A stretch of 44,036 nt of DNA from Mesostigma viride (GCA_009746045.1 RPFO01000310.1:4359781-4403816), one strand, 5' to 3'. Positions 1 through 11,592 are shown, numbered from the stretch's first letter. The notes: a model not told the origin generated them from the letters alone. Made by a program: numbers and translations.

Positions 1-69
1 CCGTTGCCCTCTGCGATGTGTGAGGCTCGCCCTGGAGCTGTACTGAGCACCTGGATGCTGCGGTATCCT

Positions 70-266
70 GTGCAATGTGCTACCCGTCTGTGCTATGTAC
101 TGCTCCCATCTGTGCAATGTACTGCTCCCGTCTGTGCTATGTACTGCTCCCATCTGTGCAATGTACTGCTCCCATCTGTGCAATGTACTGCTCCCATCTG
201 TGCAATGTACTGCTCCCATCTGTGCAAGGTATCGCTCCCATCTGTGCTATGTACTGCTCCCATCTG
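70..266. repeat. 22-bp minisatellite, about 8 copies
   Basis: Unit TGTGCAATGTACTGCTCCCA plus TC, alternating with a TGTGCTATG variant. Eight nearly perfect copies follow one degenerate copy. Because 22 is not a multiple of three, all three plus frames stay open and give cysteine-rich reading frames that I do not consider genes. It lies in the presumed intron before the first visible exon of the coiled-coil gene. Confidence 0.93.
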
Positions 267-559
267 CCGTGGTTATCTCCCCGCTTGGTGCTTCCACGAG
301 CCTCTACTTGCTGTGGACTGTTCTATGAATCTGCCAGCTGTCAGCCCGCGATTCCTACCCCCTCCGTCCTTCACTTGTGGTGCGACTCCCTTTGTCTTTT
401 GTGGCCGCATGATGTGTCGGGGTGCCATGCCATTTGCTGCCATGCCCTGCACCACCACACCCTTTCATGCCCTGCGCCCCCACGCCTGCCCTCCCATGCC
501 TTGCCCGTCCATGCCCTCTCGCGCCCCAACCACCCTATTGCCACTGTGTCGCACGGCAG

Positions 560-3500
560 AGCACGCGCGGGGCCAGCAGGTGTATGAGAAGAGCCTGCAG
601 CGGCTGAGGGAACAGAACGCACAGCTCAGCAGGAAGTGGCAGGCGCTGGCAGAAAAGGTGAGCGGCGGCTGCGTGCCGTGGGAACAAGGGGCGGTCCAGT
701 AGCCTCGCAACAAGGTGGACGGGGGCCCAGAGGGGAAAGTGGGCGCCTGCGCAGAATACACGTGTGTGCTAGCGGTGGGGTTGGGGCGCTTAACGTTGAT
801 GTCGCATGGGCAGCAGTGGCTCTTGCCTATTGGCTGTCAGCATGCTTTTGTCGACGCCTCGAAGTAACTTCCTAGTTTCGTTCTTCAGCACCTTCCTAGT
901 TTCGTTCTTCGGCACCTTCCTGGTTTCGTTCTTCGGCACCTTCCTAGTTTCGTTCTTCAGCACCTTCCTGGTTTCGTTCTTCGGCACCTTCCTAATTTCG
1001 TTCTTCGGCACCTTCCTAGTTTCGTTCTTCGGCTCCTTCCTGGTTTCGTTCTTCGGCACCTTCCTGGTTTCGTTCTTCGGCACACATGGGATACATGGGA
1101 TACCCTGGACTCCATGTCCAGAGCGCAGGCCCATGGCATGGCCATCCGAACCACATGCAATCAGCGTGCATTCACCAGTGACCTGTCTACCTGTGGCAGG
1201 GCAACCACAATAACGTCAACAGGGCTGCAATGGGAGCTGCGGGAGTGGACCCTGAGGATTGCATCTGTCACGTGGTTTGTGTCACGGTCTCCTCATGGTG
1301 AGACAGTCTGGGACGATGTGTGCGGCTGTCCACGTTGGGCCAGCCCCCTTCCCACACATACCGTCCTTTCAAGATCGCAAGCTCGAAAGTGAGAATGCTG
1401 ACATGAGTAACGATTTTGTTATTGTTGCGTGCTTATTGTTGTTGCGAGCTTTCCTCTTGTATTTTCCCTTTGGGGCTGGTGTCTGACTCTTTGCTGTATC
1501 GTCATGGCATTTCGTGACCTGCCATTGTCTGATGTTGTTTGCTGCACCCATCTCTGTCGCCATGCATCGCCGTCCTCTACTGCCATGACTCGCCATCCAC
1601 GAACGGTGCAGGAGGCCCGCTCAGAGCGTCTGGTGGCGGAGCTGACTGAAGTAGTCAACAACCAGGTAGGCACAGACATGTGGTGGAGCCAGGCATGCAC
1701 ATGTGTGTGTGCGGACAGAGTGGGTGAACTACCAGGTAGGCATCTGTGTGGTTGTGTACACGCAATGTAGCGGACAACGTGCTGAGGCAGCGGCATGTAC
1801 TGTCAGTGGGGGGTGGCCATATGGGAGTTATGATTGGGTTGCAAGAGAGCTTGAGTGAAACCTGCGCATCACTGCATATTGTATCGAAAAATGCCCACTA
1901 CGCTAGCTCTGCTGTTGACAGTCAGGAGTTACCATAAACACCTTGAGGACCTTGCTTGGTCGTAAACATCTTGACGACCTTACTTGGTCGCAACCATCTT
2001 GACGACTTGGACATAAACATCTTGACGACTTGGTCATAAACATCTTGACGACTTGGCCATAAACATCTTGACGACCTTACTTGGTCGTAAACATCTTGAC
2101 GACTTGGTCATAAACATCTTGACGACTTGGTCATAAACATCTTGACGACTTGGTCATAAACATCTTGATGACTTGGTCGTAAACATCTTGATGACCTTAC
2201 TTGATCGTTAACATCTTGACGACCTTACATGGTGAAAGCCGCCTGCTTAAAACTCACCGGGACACGGCACTGCCCGTGGAGCCAGCAATTGGGAGCCCTA
2301 CTGCCCTAGAGCGCAGGTTGCCAAGGATGTGCTCTGCTGACATGCCCTCCCCTGACAAGTTCTGCCAAGTTGGCACCAAACATCGGGCGTGCGCTGCCAC
2401 CTGTCATGGCCTCGACCGTGGCCTTTGGGACTTGGCCCCAATCACCCTCTAGAAGAACTACGCTCTCTTACAAGTCTGATGATGTTGGTTGCAGGGACAT
2501 CTCCCCTTGCTGTGTGCTTCTGATTGCATCTCAAACAGAAGGACCGGTTGGCCATGTGGCACGAGAAGGAGAAGAGGAGGAAGGCCGAGGCGCCGTCGCC
2601 GCCCCCCGCGCCCGGCATCCCGCAGGTTTGTGCAGCGGTGTGGAGTGTCGGAAGTCTATGTGGTACTGCTGCTCGTTGTTGTTTTCCAGGCAGGAGGCAT
2701 GGATGGCAGTTGCGACAAATCATCGGCGATCTGGGAGGTGGCAGCAAGAAGACGAGGGAAGTGTCCCAACGCCCCGAATGGCCATACCCAACGTGGTGTG
2801 CCCAACGGAACCAGTTGTCCAGCCCCCCTGTCGCCTTCATCGGCTGATTGCCCCCTGCTGCCTCCTGCGTGCATCCGCCCATTCTGCTGTCATCCCTCGC
2901 CTGTTGTAAGCACAAGCATGCGGTGCACATCAACCATGGCACTGTGGTGCATGGAGCAGCGCCGAGTTCTGGTAATGCCACTCCGTGGCCCCGTCAGCAA
3001 TGGCAACCCTCACGCCTTCCCCCGGGCCAAACCCTTTCAGCCTTACCCCTGGCCCGGCTCCCTTTATCCTCACCCCATCCCAATTCTTACGCGCCACCCC
3101 ACCATACCCCCCTCCACACCCCACACCCCACCATACCATACGCCCGACCACACCGTACGCTCCCCCCTGCCCACGCCCACATCGCAGGAGGCGCTGGCGA
3201 CGCTCCACCAGCGCGTCACGGAGGCGGAAGCGCGCGCCGCGTCGGCATCCACCGCATGCGCGGACAAGGTGGCTGCCATGGAGCGCGAGCTGGCGCAACA
3301 GAGGGAGGCCGCGCGCGAGCTGGACCGCCAGGTGGCACGATGCCAGGCGCAGCTGCAGGACGCGGAGCGCGCGCTGGCATCCGCCACGTCAGCGCAGCAG
3401 GTGGCGCTGGCCGAGGGGTCGGCGCTGCGGGAGCGGGTGGCCTATTTGGAGGATGCGGTCAAGGTGGGTGGTGCATGGTGGCTGCATGTATACTATGCAA

Positions 3501-6500
3501 CCAGGTGGCGGTCAAGGTGGGAGGGAAAGTGCTTGTAGCAGCGAGTGGAAATCTCCTCTGCCGCTTAACAGGTGCTGCTCTACTTGGAGGCGCGGTCCAA
3601 GCGGGTGGGAGGCATGGAATGCAGATGATGGGCATGCAAGACCGGGTGGGAGACATGATGGGTGGGTGGGTGCATAAAAAACTGGCTGGGACTTTGCTCT
3701 GCCGCTTGCGACCATGGAAAAGGTACGAGACTGCCGATGTGACCAGCCACCATGCACCTGTCAGTTGAAGAACACCTGCTTCATACTGTGACAACTGCAA
3801 GCAGGGCAGCACCCTGTCCCCACGCAGGCTCATGCCGTGACCTTTTAGGGCGGCACCATCTGAAGCAGCAGCCACCCCGTGGCTCTTACCAGTGCCCTGC
3901 ATGCACTCGTCTTGAATAGAGCGCGCGCGGCGTTCCGCATGCACTAGTTGAATAGAACATGCTGGGCGGTCCGGATGCACTAGTTGAATAGAAGATGTGG
4001 GGTGATCCGCCCATACACCGTGGAACAGCCAGCATCGCTGCTTGCTCGCCAAGGGGGGCATGGCTACGCGCGGAGGCAAGTAACAACACCGCCGTCATGT
4101 GATTTGTGACGCTTGCGTTGCCACAATGTCGTGGCCACAGCTGCACACAATCACCTCACGCCTGCTATCATGCAACTCTCAGAGGCAATGATCGTCCTTC
4201 TGTGTGACCGAGTCATGTCGCGGCAGCAGTCATCAATAGTCGCCAATAGCCATCGATAATCATCGATCATCAACCCTTGCGGTCGGCCGCGCAGGTGAAG
4301 GAGCGCATGCTGGACAGCCAGAATGAGAGCCTGGCATCCCTCAAGGCCAGCCTGGCCAAGCAAGGGGAGGCACTCGCAGCCGCACTCACACGCGCCAAGG
4401 AGGCGGAGCGAGCGCTGGAGCAGCGCACCGCCGAGCTGGAGGAGCAGGTTAGTAGGGCGGCAGCGCTGCGCTGGTGGAGCAGGTGGGGTGCATCGCCCTA
4501 GGTTCAACCATCGGCAATCACCTTTTAGTGCTGTTAATTGCATGACAGAGCTGCTGAGCTGGACCAGGTGCGGTGCATTGCCGTCGGAACTGTGGCAGCT
4601 TGGTTATATTTTACAGCAGGGCAGTGGCTGGAGATTTTGTTTTGGCAGAGCTGGAAGGACAGAGGCGGTGGCGCAGCTATCTGGGCAAGCTTCCGGGCTT
4701 GTGTGGCAGGCAGCAACTGCACGGGTGTCGCACAAAAGGGGCATCTCGGGAATGGAGTGGTTATTGCCTATCTATAAGAAGCCACATTGCAGAAGCTGGA
4801 ACAGTGCTGGATGCCATGGCATGTAACTCATCAATTAGTGCTATACATTAATTAGTGCTATACATTAAAGGTTGGACTGTCTGTGCCCATTTGATCAAAT
4901 GTGTAATGTCTCGTGCTGCCCAATGACACGCGTGCTATACAGAGGCGGGCGGTGCTAACCAGCCATGCCTCCACCTGCATGATGACTGCATGATGCCACC
5001 AGCTCACCGCGCCGCCCCCTTCCCCCTGCCACATGCTTGTTCTCCCCCCGGCCCGCCCCCCAGGAGTCGCTCGCGTCCAAGCTGGACGAGCAGGTCCGTG
5101 AGGTAGAGGCAGCGCTGGCGGAGAGCGAGGAGGGAGCGGCGCGGCTGCGGGATGAGGTGGCGGAGAAGGACGAGCTGCTGCGGTAAGGGCAAGGAACAGT
5201 TGTGGTGATGAGACGAGCTGCGCCTCTAGGAAGGTGTTGCGCTGCCATGACTACAGCCTGGTGCTGCCGTTCGAGGAGCTCTCATGCAGCACAGCTGGCC
5301 CGGTTAGGGCAAGAGACAGACATGCTAAGGAGAGTGGAGACATGCTGATGTGGCAAGGGCGCGAAATAGTCACACAGCTGATGAAGAAAGGGCGGGATGT
5401 GCGGCTGCGGTGAAAAACGGTTTGCGCTGCCACGGGAAAGTGCTGTTGCGGTGGGGGGGGTGGGGGACGCATAACAGCAAGCCTGCTGCGGTGAAGGGAA
5501 GCTTTGACCCCGTGTGTTCTTGCCTACCCCACTGCCCTCCGTGCCTCTCCTACTATCCATGCATCTACTTTGTCCGTGTACCACCACTGTGGATGTGTGC
5601 TTCCCCCCGGTGTTTGTGCTGACGGGCCGCGCGAGGTCACATGTGGCCGCTGGCCGCCGGATTTCGGACGCCGAGGCCACGCGTGGCCGCGGGCTTTTTG
5701 TGGCCGAGGCCACAATTACGACTTATACGTTTGTACGCATATAGGTACAAGGGTGGCCGTCACTACTTAGGGGTCAGTGGTAGGTCGGCCAGTTGTCAAT
5801 GGAACCTTACTCGGCTGAATGTTTGTGCTTGGCAGAAATGTGCTTCTCTAGAAGACGGTAATGTGGTCAGTGGTGGCCTGGTGGGCGTGCTCGTGACAAA
5901 ATGCGACCGCGGGAAATTTGTGGCCGAGGTCACAACGGAAGCGGGATTTCGGTGGCTGAGGCCACTGCGGCCGCAGCCTCAAAACCCTCAGCAAAAATAC
6001 TTCTTGCACCCGCGCATCTCTTTCCACCATGTGGTCGCATGGCACTTGTGGCATACGCCATGTGGTCTAAACCTTGTGGCATTCAACCGAGGCATGTGTG
6101 CATGCATGCGCCACCTGGCAGGTACGTGAGCGGCGAGGTCGACCGCGTGAAGGTGCTATTTGCGGACAAGGAGAAGGGGCTGTCCGCGCAGGTGGAGGAC
6201 GCCAAGCGCGCGCAGCAGGAGGCCAAGGAGGTGCGTGCAGGAGGGAACATGTGCACTGTGTGACCGAGGACGTTAGGAGGGAACGGGGCGTGTGTGGCCA
6301 AGGAGGGGAATGGGTGGCCAAGGAGGGGCATGCGTGGCCAAGGGGCATGGGTGGCCAAGGAGGGGCATGGGTTACCGATGGAGGGGCATGAGTGGGCAAG
6401 GAGGGGCATGGGTGGCTTGGGGATATGCCAGCAAGAGCCAGCTGCTGGAGGCAGGAGCAGGGGGGAGGGGGGAGGGCAGAATCGTTAACTCTCGTGTGCA

Positions 6501-8576
6501 TGAGCATGCTGATTCGCAACATCCAGGCCAGGTGCCAGGCCAGGTGCAACCAACCAGTAGCAAGTCGAACGTCTCTGTTAGTTGGGGTTGCATGCTGACT
6601 AATGGCATGCAGAGGTCTTATAGCAGAGGTATTGACAGGTTTCAGCATGGATGCTATCTGTGGTAGTGAGTGAATGGCGTTTCCTTTTGCTGGCCTTGGC
6701 TATGGTCAGCATCCAGGCTGTTTTAAGGACGAGGATTCCTGGTGCACGCTGGATTTGGTAAAAAACACCCTTATACTAATGTTTGATGAAGAGGTTATGG
6801 TGGTCCCTACATGGTGCTCCCGTGATGCCCTGGTTTCACTCACGGATAGCCATGCGAGAGTGTTGGCATCTGCATGATGGGGAGACATACATGCGCTTCT
6901 CTCTGCCATAATACCGTAGTGGTCATAATCACTTTGCGACTAACTACTGTGCGACCCCAAAACAAGGTGAAATTTATAGTTTGCGACCCAAAATGAAGGC
7001 AGAGTTTCAGGTTTGCGAGCCGATCGACTTGTTTATGGTCAGTGGCTTGTACCTACCTTATTAATTAATGATTACCTACCTAAGTGATTTGATCATTGAT
7101 CAATCGGGTAGCACTGATTAAGTGATTATTACTACATGAAATAATAATAGTTGTCTCATTTAATAATATCACGAAGATTGTGGCGCGACGCGTTTGCTGG
7201 CTAGACGGGCTGTGCGGCGCGGCGCAGGCGCAGCGCGGTAACTTTGGAACTTTGCGACCCAAAATGAAGCTCATCAACAGCAGTTTGCCAGGTCGATTCG
7301 CAAAGTAGTTTGTCGCAAAGTGATTTGACCGCTACGGTATGAGTATGACGGTAACTTCGACCAAGGCAAACCTTTCTGTGTCCTGATTAACTTCCTTCTT
7401 TTTCATCTTCCCTTCTCGCCGCCGCCCCTTCCGTCGCACCATGTCTGCCAGGCCCTGGAGCGGCGAGAGGTCCAGTTCAGGGATGCGCAGGCGGAATGGG
7501 AGAGGACATCGAAGAGCCTTCAGCAAGACATGCAGGTGTGTTTGCGGACAGTGGCTCACGCTGGCCCCGCTCCGTGTGGTTAGGTTAACATAGTGCATAG
7601 TGGCAGCGACGGCGGCAGTCGCAGCAGCACTCCTGCCACGCACGATAGACCAATCCTTAGGCTGTTTTGTGCTGGTGCTGCCCTCAGATCAAGGCAGGTA
7701 GTCTCTGAAAGGATGCTTGGTACTTGTAGGTCACCTTGCATCGCGCAGCCTTTCTACATTCACATTTTCTTTCGTGCAACGTTTTTCACTAGTTGCTAAT
7801 CGTGGTCTGATTTGCTCCACATACCCTCTTCCTCATCCATGTGTGGTCATTCCTCCCTTGAGCAGCTGCTGCAGCAGGATCTGCTGCACGCTCAGCACGC
7901 AACACGGGCGGCCATTGCCGAGGGCAAGGCGCGGGTGGCAGCAGTGGAGGCGGAGATGCGCGATCTGCTGGCCATGATGGAGCGGCAGAAGACCGCCCAC
8001 GCGATGAAGGTGCGCCGGCTATCCACCATGACAGGCTAGGCAATCGATGCTAAGTGCCTTTAAATGCTATGCAGGCATGTGGACTGTGTTTGTCTGTAAG
8101 AGTGACCTGTGTGTGTACAGTCCTGAGGTGGTACATCGCCTTCAACCCAAGAGGCTGTTGACAGTGGTCCATGTCATGTGTATGTGCTATCACATAGCAG
8201 TCCAAGACAGAGCAGAGACTGTGGTAGTTGCAAGCATCTGCCATTTCGGTAGCCATTTGATTAAAGAAGAGGGTGATGCGAGATTCCTGTTTGGGAGCAC
8301 CGTGGAACCGGGAGCGGACGCAAACGCTTCAAGTGTCACTTGTTCATGCGTCTCCGAGGATGTCATATCTCATCGTACTTCTGCTTGTTCGTTCTGCATG
8401 TTCGTTCTTCTCATCAACATGGCCATGCACGGCACTGACCATCCTTGGCTTCTTTGAGCCACTTGGGGTGACAGCATGCACCTGGCATCTAATCTTTTAA
8501 GCACTTTGCTTGTGATTGATGGGTGCAGATGCGTCAACTCTCGCTGATGGTCGAGGAACTGCATCGCGCACCTTAG
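560..8576 (+). CDS. Coiled-coil protein, multi-exon, 5' partial
   Basis: Spliced exons: 560-657, 1612-1665, 2539-2625, 3188-3463, 3572-3604, 4295-4447, 5064-5182, 6122-6230, 7452-7535, 7866-8009, 8529-8576 (stop TAG). Every junction has an AG acceptor and a GT donor, and all phases agree, giving about 400 codons. The first exon starts after an acceptor with two bases of a codon, so the 5' end lies outside the window or in unrecognised sequence. The product is almost entirely charged, Ala/Glu/Gln/Leu-rich heptad sequence, e.g. QRLREQNAQLSRKWQALAEK in the first exon and VKERMLDSQNESLASLKASL in the sixth. A short Pro-rich stretch (SPPPAPGIP) sits in exon 3. It ends in EELHRAP. I see no enzymatic motif. 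Such proteins are commonly structural (cytoskeleton, basal body, Golgi), but I cannot name a family. Exons between 657 and 2539 could have been missed because phase-0 junctions do not reveal skipped exons. Confidence 0.72.
868..1083. repeat. 24-bp minisatellite, 9 copies
   Basis: Nine contiguous units of CTTCCTAGTTTCGTTCTTCG plus GCAC, with A/G variation at two positions. The unit is a multiple of three, so both strands read as repeated octapeptides (FLVSFFGT on plus, VPKNETRK on minus). It lies in the first visible intron of the coiled-coil gene. Confidence 0.95.
1935..2230. repeat. Composite 23/28-bp tandem repeat
   Basis: Two related units are interspersed: a 23-bp unit TAAACATCTTGACGACTTGG plus TCA, and a 28-bp unit in which ACTTGG is expanded to ACCTTACTTGG. 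The array is intronic, between coiled-coil exons at 1665 and 2539. Confidence 0.9.
3572..3604 (+). other. 33-nt microexon of the coiled-coil gene
   Basis: The acceptor CCGCTTAACAG precedes GTGCTGCTCTACTTGGAGGC and the exon ends before GTGGGA. It adds exactly 11 residues (VLLYLEARSKR) in phase 0 between the 92-residue and 51-residue exons. Its Leu/Arg/Lys composition suits a coiled coil. Skipping it would keep frame, so it could be alternatively spliced. Confidence 0.5.
6286..6415. repeat. Imperfect GTGGCCAAGGAGGGGCATGG repeat
   Basis: About six diverged copies of a ~20-bp unit built on GGCCAAGGAGGGGCATG, immediately downstream of the exon ending at 6230. It is intronic and open in several frames, which explains the overlapping short reading frames there. 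Confidence 0.75.
6914..7337. mobile_element. MITE-like non-autonomous DNA transposon
   Basis: The left end reads CCGTAGTGGTCATAATCACT followed by TTGCGACTAACTACT. The reverse complement of the right end reads CCGTAGCGGTCAAATCACTT followed by TGCGACAAACTACT. The inverted repeats are therefore about 35 bp with few mismatches. TA flanks both ends (6912-6913 and 7338-7339), fitting a TA target duplication as in Tc1/mariner-type elements. The ~424-bp interior has no substantial reading frame and repeats the word TTTGCGACCCAAAATGAAG near both ends. It sits in the intron between coiled-coil exons at 6230 and 7452. The superfamily assignment is inference. Confidence 0.75.
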
Positions 8577-9470
8577 CACCATTTGAGGCGCGGACCTGAT
8601 CAGACTGGCAATGTGGGCTAGAGTTGGAGGGCTGAATGCACTTGTGCGCATCGTTCTGAACCGTGAAATTCCCGCGCATTGTTCACAGCCATTTTCTAGC
8701 TAGCCAGCACATGGCTTGGCAATGATTGACTAAGCGGCCGATATTGAGATCACATTCGCGTTGATATCTGCAGTTGAAAAAAAACTGCATTAAAAAGTTG
8801 CAGTCGCTCCATGTCACTGAATAAACTGGAGGATTAATTAATTTATTTATTTATTTAAACGTAACTGCGTCACGTGAGCATGTTAGTCCTCAGGGAAATG
8901 AATATGGGATGGGATGGGATGGATGGATGTAGCTATCTAGTTCCTAGTTACAGGGCTGTGGGCACCACGGCCCGAATCGATATGCATATATAAACGGGGG
9001 GATGATTTCCTGCTTCAAGTAATTATGTACATGCATATTTCAAGTAGAAGAAACTGAGATCGTAGCATAAGATACACTAGAGATAGGATCGTTCTTCTAC
9101 AACTAAACTGATTGATTTTCACTGATTACCTACACGCTGTGCGTCATGTACACGTATACGCAGTAATTGCATGGGAGCCACAGATCGAGCTAGCCAGGCT
9201 AGCCTTGGTTGGTGCGCGCAGGAAGAAACCTGTACTTATTTGAAATTACATTTCTGGCCATAGTTCTCTAATTGCTGAGTCCATATATAGCTAGGGGGCC
9301 TAGCTAGCTGGCTGGCAGGCTGGCCCCGGCTGATCGAAAATTGGCATGCATGTAGCTAGGGGGCCTAGCTAGCTAGCTGGCAGGCTGGCCCTGCCCGATC
9401 AAAAATTGGCGTGCATATGTTTGCGGCCATGCATACGCATTTATTTTATGCATGCATCTTGACGAGCCAC
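8577..9470. other. 3' flank and AT-rich intergenic DNA
   Basis: No gene seen. The segment is much richer in A/T than the coding regions and contains runs such as TTAATTAATTTATTTATTTA, many CTAG/TGCATGCA palindromes, and a possible AATAAA word at 8820-8825. I found no TGTAA word here, so the poly(A) site of the coiled-coil gene is not clear. Confidence 0.6.
9288..9417. repeat. 64-bp direct tandem duplication
   Basis: TAGCTAGGGGGCCTAGCTAG begins at 9288 and again at 9352. The two ~64-bp units continue in parallel through CTGGCAGGCTGGCCC and AAAATTGGC with a few substitutions. No gene is associated. Confidence 0.85.
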
Positions 9471-11153
9471 GGGCCGCGAGGTAGCCATGGCTGACGGCGG
9501 CGCTCATAACTTTCACGTTTGGGCCCCAACATCCATGGGGGTCCCATTATAGACAAAGCATGGCTAAATGTTGAAGGCATCATCCATGGGGGCCATTATG
9601 GGCGCACATGCGCGTGGGCCACATGCTAGGCTAAGCCTTACTAATCTACACTACTGGTATATATATTCCTAGTCTGAGGTGGCAGGAGGGGGCTGCCAGG
9701 GCTTGTGGTCAACGTGGATGACCGCCCCCCTCCAGTATACCGGCTTCCCCCTTGCGCTCTGCCGGAGCTGAAGGTAGGCCGGCCATAGCTCGCGTCGCCG
9801 TTGTTGCTGGGCCAGGGTCAAGTCGTCGTCCAGCGTGAAGCGAGTCTCCGAGAGCTTCTTGCGGCATTTAAGGAACGCCAGCTTGTCCGCCATGTACTTA
9901 AAGGTGAGGAGCACGGGGGCCGGGCCAGCCTTCCCCCGCGCGCGGGGGAGGCGGACAGCCGACATGTCCAGCTCACCAGTGAGTAACATGGGGGCAAGAA
10001 TGGCGCGCTTAAATGCCTCAAGAAGGCTCGTGGAGGTCTCACCTGCCTGCTGGTCGAAGTGCTTGACGATGACATTGTGGCTGCGCCGGGCGATGTCGGC
10101 TTCCTCGCGAAGGTCGAGGGCTTGTTGCTTGAGTTGTGCCGAGATGGTGGAGGTGGTGGAGGTGGTGTGCTGCTTAAGCAAGTCCGCCCAGGTGGAGGGA
10201 GCATCGCCGGCCGAGCCAGCAGGCGCCGGCTGGGCGGCGATGTCCTTCACCGCCTGGGCGGTGAGGCCGGCGGTGTCATGCAAGCTCTCAAGGGCGTTGG
10301 CGGTGGCTTGAAGGCGTTGGTCGAGGTCGAGGAGCTGGGCTTTGATGTCGGCAGTGGAGGCGGAAATGGCCGTGGAGGTGGAGGCGGCGGCGGTGGAAAT
10401 GTGAGGAAGTTCAGCAGTCAGCGTGCCGCCGATTGCTGCTATGTCGGCAGCAAGGGGGGTCACGTGCTGCTGAAAGGCTTCCGTGAGGATGGAGCGGAGG
10501 GTGGGGACGGAAAGGGGTGGAGCCCAGATCTCGCCGTCAGAGCGCTGGAGAAGGGAGTTGAGGATGGCGTGCTGGAGATGGGGGCGGACGCAGCCGGACA
10601 GCCCGTAGATGTTGGCCCAGCGGCTGCCGTCCGGGGCGAGGAGGCGATTGATGGAGTGGAAATGGAGGCACAGGTCGTAAAGCGAAGCGTAATCCCCGAA
10701 GAAGATGCAGCGCAGAGCATCGGTCGGAGAAATGGTGGCCCAGTCGTAATCTGCGACCTTGAAAGGCCGGGGCCGAAAGCTCGGTTCTGGGCGTGAATAC
10801 CCTCCTGTGTCGTCGGCTGGGCGGGTGCGCTTGGGGTCAGGCGATGCAGATGGCGAGGCGTTAAGCCCGGGGGGTTGCTGGACGACCACCAGTGCACGAC
10901 TAGTGTCATCGCCGCCTGCCGGACCTGAAGGCGAAGCTGCAGCCTGAGCTGCAGAATTTTCATTGCCGAGCGCAGCCGCCAGGCTGCGTTGCGTCGAGGC
11001 GCGTTTGTGCGCCATATATTGCGTTTTAGATTCGGAAAATTATATCAGCATGTGCGTCTTAGAAAGACGAAGCGATAGTGATATTCACGGCTAAATTCGG
11101 TGCTCAAACGTGAAAGTTATGAGCTCCGACAGCCATGGCTACCTCGTGGCCGG
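9471..11153 (-). mobile_element. ORF1-type element flanked by inverted repeats
   Basis: The 448-codon ORF at 9669-11015 is flanked by a ~50-bp imperfect inverted repeat. The left arm (9471-9521) contains GAGGTAGCCATGGCTG and CTCATAACTTTCACGTTTG. The right arm (11105-11153) carries the reverse complement of both words. This could be the termini of one element. Alternatively, the left arm may be the 5' end of a third, plus-oriented and truncated copy, because the shared words lie upstream of the ORF start on the right side. I see no convincing target-site duplication. Boundaries are approximate. Confidence 0.55.
9669..11015 (-). CDS. ORF1-like protein of a non-LTR retrotransposon
   Basis: Intact intronless 448-codon ORF from ATG to stop. 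The N-terminal ~65 residues are Ala/Ser/Pro-rich and basic. A conserved block follows around residues 85-165 (FFGDYASLYDLCLHFHSINR). The middle is helical and Ala/Ser-rich (about 200-300). The C-terminal ~130 residues contain LLTFKYMADKLAFLKCRKKL, then DDDLTLAQQQRRRELWPAYL, and end near YWRGAVIHVDHKPWQ. The last pattern (a strand, a helix with a basic KKL, an Asp-Leu-Thr motif, a basic helix and a final strand) resembles the RNA-binding part of L1-type ORF1 proteins and their algal/plant relatives. In such elements ORF1 coats the RNA and ORF2 supplies endonuclease and reverse transcriptase. No ORF2 is present on either side, so the copy is not autonomous here. The family assignment is by pattern, not search. 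Confidence 0.68.
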   Translation of the reverse strand: MAHKRASTQRSLAAALGNENSAAQAAASPSGPAGGDDTSRALVVVQQPPGLNASPSASPDPKRTRPADDTGGYSRPEPSFRPRPFKVADYDWATISPTDALRCIFFGDYASLYDLCLHFHSINRLLAPDGSRWANIYGLSGCVRPHLQHAILNSLLQRSDGEIWAPPLSVPTLRSILTEAFQQHVTPLAADIAAIGGTLTAELPHISTAAASTSTAISASTADIKAQLLDLDQRLQATANALESLHDTAGLTAQAVKDIAAQPAPAGSAGDAPSTWADLLKQHTTSTTSTISAQLKQQALDLREEADIARRSHNVIVKHFDQQAGETSTSLLEAFKRAILAPMLLTGELDMSAVRLPRARGKAGPAPVLLTFKYMADKLAFLKCRKKLSETRFTLDDDLTLAQQQRRRELWPAYLQLRQSARGKPVYWRGAVIHVDHKPWQPPPATSD

Positions 11154-11592
11154 AATTTTGCAGCACGGTTGTCTTGATGGATGGATTATGTTGCATTAAG
11201 AACTTAGCCATGCTATGCCATGCAGAGAGATGCTCTCTGTCGAGAAGCCATGCCCTAGCCCTTGCATAGCCATGATGATCTTCCTCCCCCGTGCCAGGAT
11301 CCCCTTAGCTGGGTTGAACCTGAGACAGCATGGTGGTGCCGGTGCCCTTGCGGCACCTAGAGCAAGTGTTGCTTACATTCCCACCCTTGCATGAAGTAGC
11401 CTAGGATGTATTTAAAGCCATATGCCCCTTCTCAGGGATATGTGCTACATTGACTCCCAACGGAGTGATGTTGATAATTAATTAATTAATTAATTGGGCC
11501 CCAAAGCTGGCCGTGAACATCATGCAATCGCTTCGTCTTTCTAAGACGCACACGCTGATATATTTCCCCGAAGCTATTAATTACGCAATATT
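11016..11592. repeat. Head-to-head spacer with inverted 5' leaders
   Basis: The leaders of the two ORF1 copies are homologous and diverge from this spacer. On plus, 11507-11592 reads GCCGTGAACATCATGCAATC, then GCTTCGTCTTTCTAAGACGC and ACACGCTGATATA before the ATG at 11593. The reverse complement of about 11016-11092 reads the same words with minor changes before the ATG at 11015. The central ~400 bp contains an (AATT)n run near 11476-11494 and no gene. The conserved leader word GCTTCGTCTTTCTAAGACGC may be a promoter or the RNA start of the element; that is inference. Confidence 0.75.

Noticed and set aside
70-1083. Possible CRISPR arrays
   Set aside because: The repeats are contiguous with no unique spacers, and the genome is eukaryotic.
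790-1213. Repeat protein VPKNETRK / FLVSFFGT
   Set aside because: A 24-bp unit keeps both strands open by arithmetic; it lies in an intron between phase-consistent exons.
4448-4567. Alternative extension of the coiled-coil exon to 4484 plus a 19-nt exon (RAAELDQ)
   Set aside because: Phases would work and the short exon looks coiled-coil, but the extension adds a non-heptad ALRWWSR stretch. The simpler donor at 4447 was preferred.
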